Shown here one piece after another: positions 63,001-64,000 of a stretch of 64,000 bases of DNA. This DNA comes from Channa striata (Eukaryota > Chordata > Actinopteri > Anabantiformes > Channidae), in the NCBI GenBank assembly GCA_033026295.1, contig CM065175.1, forward strand, positions 14,397,837 through 14,461,836. The letters run 5' to 3'. Every line of letters starts with the position of its first letter. Positions within the stretch are counted from its first letter, which is position 1. The notes under the pieces were generated by a model. The model was not told where the DNA came from. It made no database searches and saw only the letters and a list, made by a program, of their open reading frames with translations. Both the position numbers and the translations under genes were made by a program.

Positions 63001-63504
63001 TAAATATGTGTTCAGGTACAGTACGGTGAAATATTCTAAATGTATATTTATGTCTGTGCTTTGGGTATGTACTTCTATGTGCTCCTAAAGATGCCGCCTG
63101 CCTCCCTATGGACTCTCACAACCACGTGTACGAAGACGTAAGAGATGGGGGTCTGTATCAGGATATCCTGGCTTCCTCTCTTCCTTCCCCCCCAACCTTG
63201 TTTGACCACCGAATGCCTCATCTAAGTAATGAATGGAGATTAGCAGCCTACCCTCAGGTCTGTAAACAAAACCCTAAGCCATGGCGAGAGCTCCTATTTC
63301 ATTCATTAGTTAACGTGTCCTAATGAATCACAATTCAGTTGAAAAATACAGGCAGAGGATACATAATAAATGTACATTATGTATGTGATTATAACTCTGT
63401 TCGTCTATCATCAGGTCACCGACAGAGTGAGAGGCTCCACAGATGTTCCGAAACTGAAGGGAGATTCTGATCTTCCTTTTGAACTACAAGGAGAGTTAGT
63501 CTAG
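33022..63504 (+). CDS. nphs1: Nephrin (slit diaphragm Ig-superfamily adhesion protein), 29 coding exons
   Basis: Single-pass adhesion and signalling protein of the podocyte slit diaphragm; in vertebrates it forms the kidney filtration barrier with Neph/Kirrel proteins and podocin. I joined exons 33022-33085, 35807-36001, 39381-39503, 44837-44959, 45561-45642, 46759-46862, 48473-48594, 48778-48949, 50193-50350, 51336-51477, 52284-52408, 52486-52654, 52857-52986, 53154-53326, 54025-54165, 54695-54835, 55900-56021, 56606-56765, 56937-57093, 57475-57626, 60008-60119, 60211-60392, 60525-60575, 60879-61001, 61507-61555, 61880-62012, 62889-62970, 63091-63257 and 63415-63504. The total is 3744 nt (1247 residues plus stop) with no frame conflict. 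Layout: signal peptide 1-25; Ig1 to about 127; Ig2 128-230; Ig3 231-328; Ig4 329-428; Ig5 429-526; Ig6 527-627; degenerate Ig spacer 628-721; Ig7 722-815; Ig8 816-918; FN3 919-1016; membrane helix about 1040-1065; cytoplasmic tail to 1247. Family hallmarks include VKDGLLLGP, PGFPRY, GGNPLATLHW, RWWLG, VDNGIAPP and the C-terminus LPFELQGELV. Exon edges were set by eye and not checked against a transcript. Confidence 0.96.
35807..36001 (+). CDS. nphs1: nphs1 exon 2: first half of Ig1
   Basis: Residues 22-86. Contains the mature N-terminus, the B-strand Cys48 (LKCEV), Trp59 (VQWVKDG) and the nephrin signature LLLGP followed by PGFPRY. The upstream ATG at 35797 that is open in this frame lies in the intron before the AG and is not a start. 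Phase 1 at both ends. Confidence 0.96.
37440..37742 (+). repeat. Dispersed fish repeat (SINE or LINE-tail family) in nphs1 intron 2
   Basis: Contains in order TATGGAGTTTCGATGTTCTC, ACACTAAATTGCCCATAGG, GTGAATGGTTGTCTGTGTCT and GACGGGCTCCAGCCCCCTGT, a block seen in many copies across teleost genomes. About 300 bp and diverged. I cannot assign the family name with certainty from memory. Confidence 0.7.
38635..38653. repeat. (TC)n microsatellite in nphs1 intron 2
   Basis: About nine TC units. Confidence 0.9.
39381..39503 (+). CDS. nphs1: nphs1 exon 3: second half of Ig1
   Basis: Residues 87-127. It follows TCTCTTACAG and carries the F-strand motif DDGFYECQAG (Cys106), pairing with Cys48. The donor TTAA|GTGAGT is phase 1. 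Intron 3 downstream (39504-44836, 5.3 kb) is the longest in the gene; it holds a T run at 40279-40300, a TG/AG compound repeat at 41675-41744 and no coding sequence I can defend. Confidence 0.95.
   Translation, partial: DNIIFRLKMPRWKMTASMNVKRASRRAVQPLFPIQPGSTC
40279..40300. repeat. T homopolymer in nphs1 intron 3
   Basis: Twenty-two T residues followed directly by GGGGG. Confidence 0.95.
41675..41744. repeat. Compound (TG)n/(AG)n repeat in nphs1 intron 3
   Basis: TG units with two interruptions, then AGAAAGAG leading into about ten AG units. Confidence 0.92.
44837..44959 (+). CDS. nphs1: nphs1 exon 4: first part of Ig2
   Basis: Residues 128-168. It opens with IPPSKPYF and has Cys153 in YAVVCVAPDAKPAAK, matching the nephrin Ig2 motif around GDAKPAP. 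The donor AAAG|GTGAGT is phase 1. Ig2 is the only Ig domain here split over three exons. Intron 4 (601 bp) shows nothing notable. Confidence 0.95.
45561..45642 (+). CDS. nphs1: nphs1 exon 5: middle of Ig2
   Basis: Residues 169-195. Starts after TGTCTTTTAG with DGVELTGAQSYT and ends HAEVT at AC|GTATGT. The phase changes from 1 to 2 here. An open frame runs on for 150 codons beyond the donor, but that is intron read-through; the Ig2 F-strand lies in exon 6. Intron 5 (1116 bp) is unremarkable. Confidence 0.92.
46759..46862 (+). CDS. nphs1: nphs1 exon 6: end of Ig2
   Basis: Residues 196-230. Reads VTALSSDNGRQLTC (Cys210), matching the SSDN-RQL-C motif of nephrin Ig2, and ends NVY before T|GTGAGT. 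I chose the AG at 46757-46758 because it restores the frame from phase 2; the AG two bases later would break it. Intron 6 (1610 bp) shows nothing I recognise. Confidence 0.93.
48473..48594 (+). CDS. nphs1: nphs1 exon 7: first half of Ig3
   Basis: Residues 231-271. Begins FPPQPPVILGPE, has Cys256 in TLECVSHGG, and the nephrin motif GGNPLATLHWTK. A long T tract precedes the acceptor TTTGTAG. Donor AAG|GTACTG, phase 0. Followed by a 183 bp intron. Confidence 0.96.
48778..48949 (+). CDS. nphs1: nphs1 exon 8: second half of Ig3
   Basis: Residues 272-328. Contains NGDILSTTWEED and the F-strand AVLCCESVN, where two adjacent cysteines (307 and 308) sit at the canonical position; by alignment with nephrin the second is the conserved one. 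Donor CT|GTGAGT, phase 1. Intron 8 (1243 bp) has CA-rich sequence just after the donor and nothing else notable. Confidence 0.95.
50193..50350 (+). CDS. nphs1: nphs1 exon 9: first half of Ig4
   Basis: Residues 329-381. Has LNLSCFASSSNPPVQI and the highly characteristic RWWLGYKEL. The acceptor CATCAG is weak in pyrimidines and is preceded by TG/CG-rich sequence from about 50145. Donor GAG|GTGAGA, phase 0. Intron 9 (985 bp) holds nothing I recognise. Confidence 0.95.
51336..51477 (+). CDS. nphs1: nphs1 exon 10: second half of Ig4
   Basis: Residues 382-428. GDNGGMTTMSNMTHTV then LKLTCEAFNKG, the nephrin Ig4 F-strand. Two or more N-glycosylation sequons are visible (for example NMT). Donor CACT|GTGAGT, phase 1. 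The following 806 bp intron carries a Tc1-like transposon remnant. Confidence 0.96.
51632..52045 (-). mobile_element. Tc1-like DNA transposon remnant in nphs1 intron 10
   Basis: On the minus strand this reads as the 3' half of a Tc1/mariner-type transposase gene. Recognisable pieces are a segment like GGGCCCCTCTGTACCAGTTG (about 52020-52040), a stretch encoding WTKISNECFQHLVKFIPQK, the end KRGSNLV and the terminal sequence GAGTGGCCACTTTAATAGGA at 51634-51653, typical of fish Tc1 ends. Internal deletions and frame breaks are evident and the 5' half is missing, so it is inactive. It lies wholly within an intron. Confidence 0.82.
52284..52408 (+). CDS. nphs1: nphs1 exon 11: first half of Ig5
   Basis: Residues 429-470. 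YPPQKVWLDAPP at the domain start and VRLTCFSTGGNP...LTWFK, matching Ig5 of nephrin. Donor AAG|GTGAGT, phase 0, followed by a 77 bp intron, the shortest in the gene. Confidence 0.96.
52486..52654 (+). CDS. nphs1: nphs1 exon 12: second half of Ig5
   Basis: Residues 471-526. Has NGRAVPDALRQ, then ELVLSLTASDN and AVYRCNATNEAKK. Donor TACT|GTGAGT, phase 1. Followed by a 202 bp intron. Confidence 0.95.
52857..52986 (+). CDS. nphs1: nphs1 exon 13: first half of Ig6
   Basis: Residues 527-569. Contains MKITTTQKELRRGQ, VTLECQSGSSNPKANISW, the nephrin Ig6 pattern. The donor AG|GTTTGG is a weak match to consensus but restores the correct phase (2) for exon 14; read-through runs to a stop at 53075-53077. 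Confidence 0.9.
53154..53326 (+). CDS. nphs1: nphs1 exon 14: second half of Ig6
   Basis: Residues 570-627. Reads LQGAEKPPRKGPYGG, LSLNLSSQ, then RVICQAHSPVLAEGV and FKLNVL, closely following nephrin Ig6. Donor CTTT|GTAAGT, phase 1. Intron 14 (698 bp) is unremarkable. Confidence 0.94.
54025..54165 (+). CDS. nphs1: nphs1 exon 15: first half of degenerate Ig spacer
   Basis: Residues 628-674. Starts YPPEFSLDQPTQVQVVED, then IPLLVSANPEEVSCIW. As in human nephrin the B-strand cysteine is absent, so this is the spacer between Ig6 and Ig7. Here, however, a cysteine (663) occurs two residues before the C-strand Trp665. Donor AAAG|GTGATC, phase 1. Intron 15 is 529 bp. Confidence 0.93.
54665..54684. 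repeat. (TG)10 directly before nphs1 exon 16
   Basis: Perfect TG repeat ending 10 bases before the exon 16 acceptor AG; it replaces most of the pyrimidine tract. Confidence 0.95.
54695..54835 (+). CDS. nphs1: nphs1 exon 16: second half of degenerate Ig spacer
   Basis: Residues 675-721. HWSDDNSLEIKNVTRKDAG then VYTVKCTNDEGENQT (Cys705). The acceptor TATAAAG has a poor pyrimidine tract made mostly of a TG repeat at 54665-54684. I placed the splice after 54694 because G+AG completes a Glu codon. Donor CAGT|GTAAGA, phase 1. Intron 16 (1064 bp) shows nothing I recognise. Confidence 0.92.
55900..56021 (+). CDS. nphs1: nphs1 exon 17: first half of Ig7
   Basis: Residues 722-762. YAPSLKAEKDPVFVNLG, then DLICVADANPITHGMFSW, matching the nephrin motif CTVDANPILPGMFNW. 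Donor CTG|GTGAGG, phase 0. Intron 17 (584 bp) is pyrimidine-rich with an open but non-coding frame. Confidence 0.96.
56606..56765 (+). CDS. nphs1: nphs1 exon 18: second half of Ig7
   Basis: Residues 763-815. An acidic loop (GEGEVGMGEETQEDE) then LLTIHNVTRAHAGLYQC and VDNGIAPPGS, a nephrin hallmark. Donor CAAT|GTGAGT, phase 1, then a 171 bp intron. Confidence 0.96.
56937..57093 (+). CDS. nphs1: nphs1 exon 19: first half of Ig8
   Basis: Residues 816-867. Contains WRKVASRGDGTTTAEVVC, AEGIPRVDFAWEKNGVRMDF, parallel to nephrin GVPNIVFTWTKNGVPLDL. The acceptor TTGTGAAG lacks a C or T before AG but the frame and homology are clear. Donor CAG|GTAAAA, phase 2. Intron 19 is 381 bp and TG-rich at its end. 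Confidence 0.95.
57415..57470. repeat. TG-rich tract before nphs1 exon 20
   Basis: Imperfect TG repeat with interruptions (TGAATG, TGCGTGCACTTGCAAACA) ending at the CTGCAG acceptor. Confidence 0.9.
57475..57626 (+). CDS. nphs1: nphs1 exon 20: second half of Ig8
   Basis: Residues 868-918. RYEERLVREGAVHTS, TVVNVSAALDYAIFSC, ARNSLGEDKLDIQLVS, nearly superimposable on nephrin. The donor ACAA|GTATTT is weak and is followed within 20 bases by a TG repeat (57644-57663). Intron 20 (2381 bp) holds no coding sequence I can support; an open frame at 58802-59206 lacks any recognisable content. Confidence 0.95.
57644..57663. repeat. (GT)10 just after nphs1 exon 20
   Basis: Perfect GT repeat starting 17 bases downstream of the exon 20 donor. 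Confidence 0.93.
60008..60119 (+). CDS. nphs1: nphs1 exon 21: first half of fibronectin III domain
   Basis: Residues 919-955. HPDPPSSFRQVSVAHDSV then LEWIPGFNGGLRQRFRI, matching the nephrin FN3 motif GLEWKPGFDGGLPQRF. Donor AAG|GTGAAA, phase 2, followed by a 91 bp intron. Confidence 0.96.
60211..60392 (+). CDS. nphs1: nphs1 exon 22: second half of fibronectin III domain
   Basis: Residues 956-1016. FLYMDVFPPGATTFTVTDLQ, STYNFSVNALNAIGESEYAD, typical FN3 F and G strands. Donor AAGG|GTCAGT, phase 1. Intron of 132 bp. Confidence 0.96.
60525..60575 (+). CDS. nphs1: nphs1 exon 23: acidic juxtamembrane segment
   Basis: Residues 1017-1033: ERPEPEGDLADDDSDSQ, strongly acidic. It corresponds in position to the linker between FN3 and membrane in nephrin. 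Only 51 nt; acceptor TTTATAG and donor CAGA|GTAAGT, phase 1 at both ends, so skipping it would keep the frame. Confidence 0.88.
60879..61001 (+). CDS. nphs1: nphs1 exon 24: transmembrane helix
   Basis: Residues 1034-1074. A hydrophobic stretch from about Ala1040 to Leu1065 (LTLVFSVVFGVLLLLNSLG) is followed by the stop-transfer cluster RWKKRR. Two possible acceptors lie six bases apart (after 60878 and after 60884). Donor ACAG|GTCGGC is weak, phase 1. Intron 24 (505 bp) is pyrimidine-rich. Confidence 0.94.
61507..61555 (+). CDS. nphs1: nphs1 exon 25: start of cytoplasmic tail
   Basis: Residues 1075-1090: GRGSSVLDGKKNEEDG region, a short charged segment. Acceptor CCCCTGCAG and donor CGG|GTAAGT are both good. 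The phase moves from 1 to 2. Intron 25 is 324 bp with nothing recognisable. Confidence 0.88.
61880..62012 (+). CDS. nphs1: nphs1 exon 26: cytoplasmic tail with tyrosine motif
   Basis: Residues 1091-1135. STVSNSNKYESREK matches the human nephrin tail around SSTVSTTE, then LLIDSASETDSNVYESYAA carries Tyr1130 and Tyr1133. Donor GCG|GTGAGA, phase 0. Intron 26 (876 bp) is purine-rich near its start with no coding signal. Confidence 0.92.
62889..62970 (+). CDS. nphs1: nphs1 exon 27: cytoplasmic tail, polytyrosine run
   Basis: Residues 1136-1162. Contains four consecutive tyrosines (1140-1143, HYYYYPTGDY) and VPPLSPHTEET. In the human protein the comparable place reads EPYYRSL and SPQLPPTQEE. Donor TTTG|GTGAGA, phase 1; intron 120 bp. 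Confidence 0.92.
63091..63257 (+). CDS. nphs1: nphs1 exon 28: cytoplasmic tail with SH2-type motifs
   Basis: Residues 1163-1218. HVYEDV (Tyr1176) and LYQDI (Tyr1185) lie where human nephrin has YDEV motifs that, once phosphorylated by Fyn, bind Nck and PI3-kinase. A short proline stretch SLPSPPTLF follows. The donor CAG|GTCTGT is weak but gives phase 0 for the last exon; read-through would end at a stop at 63321-63323. Confidence 0.92.
63415..63504 (+). CDS. nphs1: nphs1 exon 29: C-terminus and stop
   Basis: Residues 1219-1247. Ends DSDLPFELQGELV then TAG; human nephrin ends DSLPFELRGHLV. In mammals this end is implicated in contacts with podocin and PDZ scaffold proteins. Acceptor TATCATCAG. 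The match at the extreme C-terminus is the strongest single evidence that the gene is complete. Confidence 0.96.
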   Translation, partial: VTDRVRGSTDVPKLKGDSDLPFELQGELV

Positions 63505-64000
63505 AATGAGATGGTTAAAGCAAACAAATACAGCATGACAGGCCCTGTGGCTCGCCAGAAGTCACAGAGCTATTTGGATATTCAATACACTGTTGTTGTT
63601 TTTTTTCTTTTTGAACATTATCTCATAAGTCACCTTGCATGCACCTGTCAAAGAAATAGAATGGAACTTTGAATGTTTGATGTAAAATGTCACATAAGAC
63701 AGTGAGTCTTTACTTTGTCCCAAAAGAACGAAGGTGGCCTACAGCAAGCTGCAGCGGCCAAAGAAAACTAGAAAAGAGAACCGCTGAATAACTTGAAAAA
63801 TGTAGTCTCAATTACCTCATGCAATCCAGAATGTTGCCAGAATGTATATGTTTTTTGAGAGAGATTTTTTAATCTTATATTTTAACCACCAACTTATTTT
63901 CTTCTGCCTCTCTGATCCCACGTTATCTTCTTCCTGCCTGGACCTCGCTTTGTTCTTTCACCTTTACCCTCCTTTCCTGGAGCAAAGTTATAGTCATTAC
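63505..64000 (+). other. nphs1: nphs1 3' untranslated region (open-ended)
   Basis: Follows the TAG at 63502-63504. No AATAAA or ATTAAA is seen before the window ends; AATACA at about 63582 is a weak variant. Contains a T run near 63599. The true polyadenylation site may lie beyond 64000. Confidence 0.5.

Overview
The window looks like vertebrate nuclear DNA from a ray-finned (teleost) fish. It is AT-rich with GT-AG introns and many dinucleotide and tetranucleotide repeats. It carries degraded copies of mobile elements typical of fish: the 3' end of a non-LTR retrotransposon, a Tc1-like transposon remnant and a dispersed fish repeat. There is no sign of bacterial organisation.

The one gene that can be read end to end is the orthologue of nephrin (nphs1) on the + strand, from the ATG at 33022 to the TAG at 63504. 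I assembled 29 coding exons by eye. All introns are GT-AG and every splice phase agrees. The spliced CDS is 3744 nt, encoding 1247 residues, close to human nephrin (1241). The product has a signal peptide, six distal Ig domains, a degenerate Ig-like spacer, two more Ig domains, one fibronectin type III domain, a transmembrane helix and a tyrosine-containing tail. It ends with the nephrin-type C-terminus LPFELQGELV. Most domains are encoded by two exons bounded by phase 1 introns.

The first 33 kb are sparse. At 2658-5685 three stretches have good splice sites and compatible phases, and look like the last coding exons of an unidentified + strand gene. A retrotransposon 3' end lies on the - strand inside its last-but-one intron (about 3452-4790). 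From 5686 to about 30000 I found no recognisable protein gene, only simple repeats and a few weak candidate exons. A possible 5' untranslated exon of nphs1 lies at 30017-30147, and the exon with the start codon has a good acceptor at 32991.

Inside nphs1, introns 1-3 are long (2.7-5.3 kb) and most later introns are short. Intron 2 carries a dispersed fish repeat, intron 10 a Tc1-like remnant, and TG tracts crowd several splice sites, above all those of exons 9, 16 and 20. The 3' UTR runs to the window edge with no AATAAA. I saw no CRISPR array, tRNA, rRNA or novel multi-gene system. The findings concern differences within nphs1 and the unexplained upstream exons.
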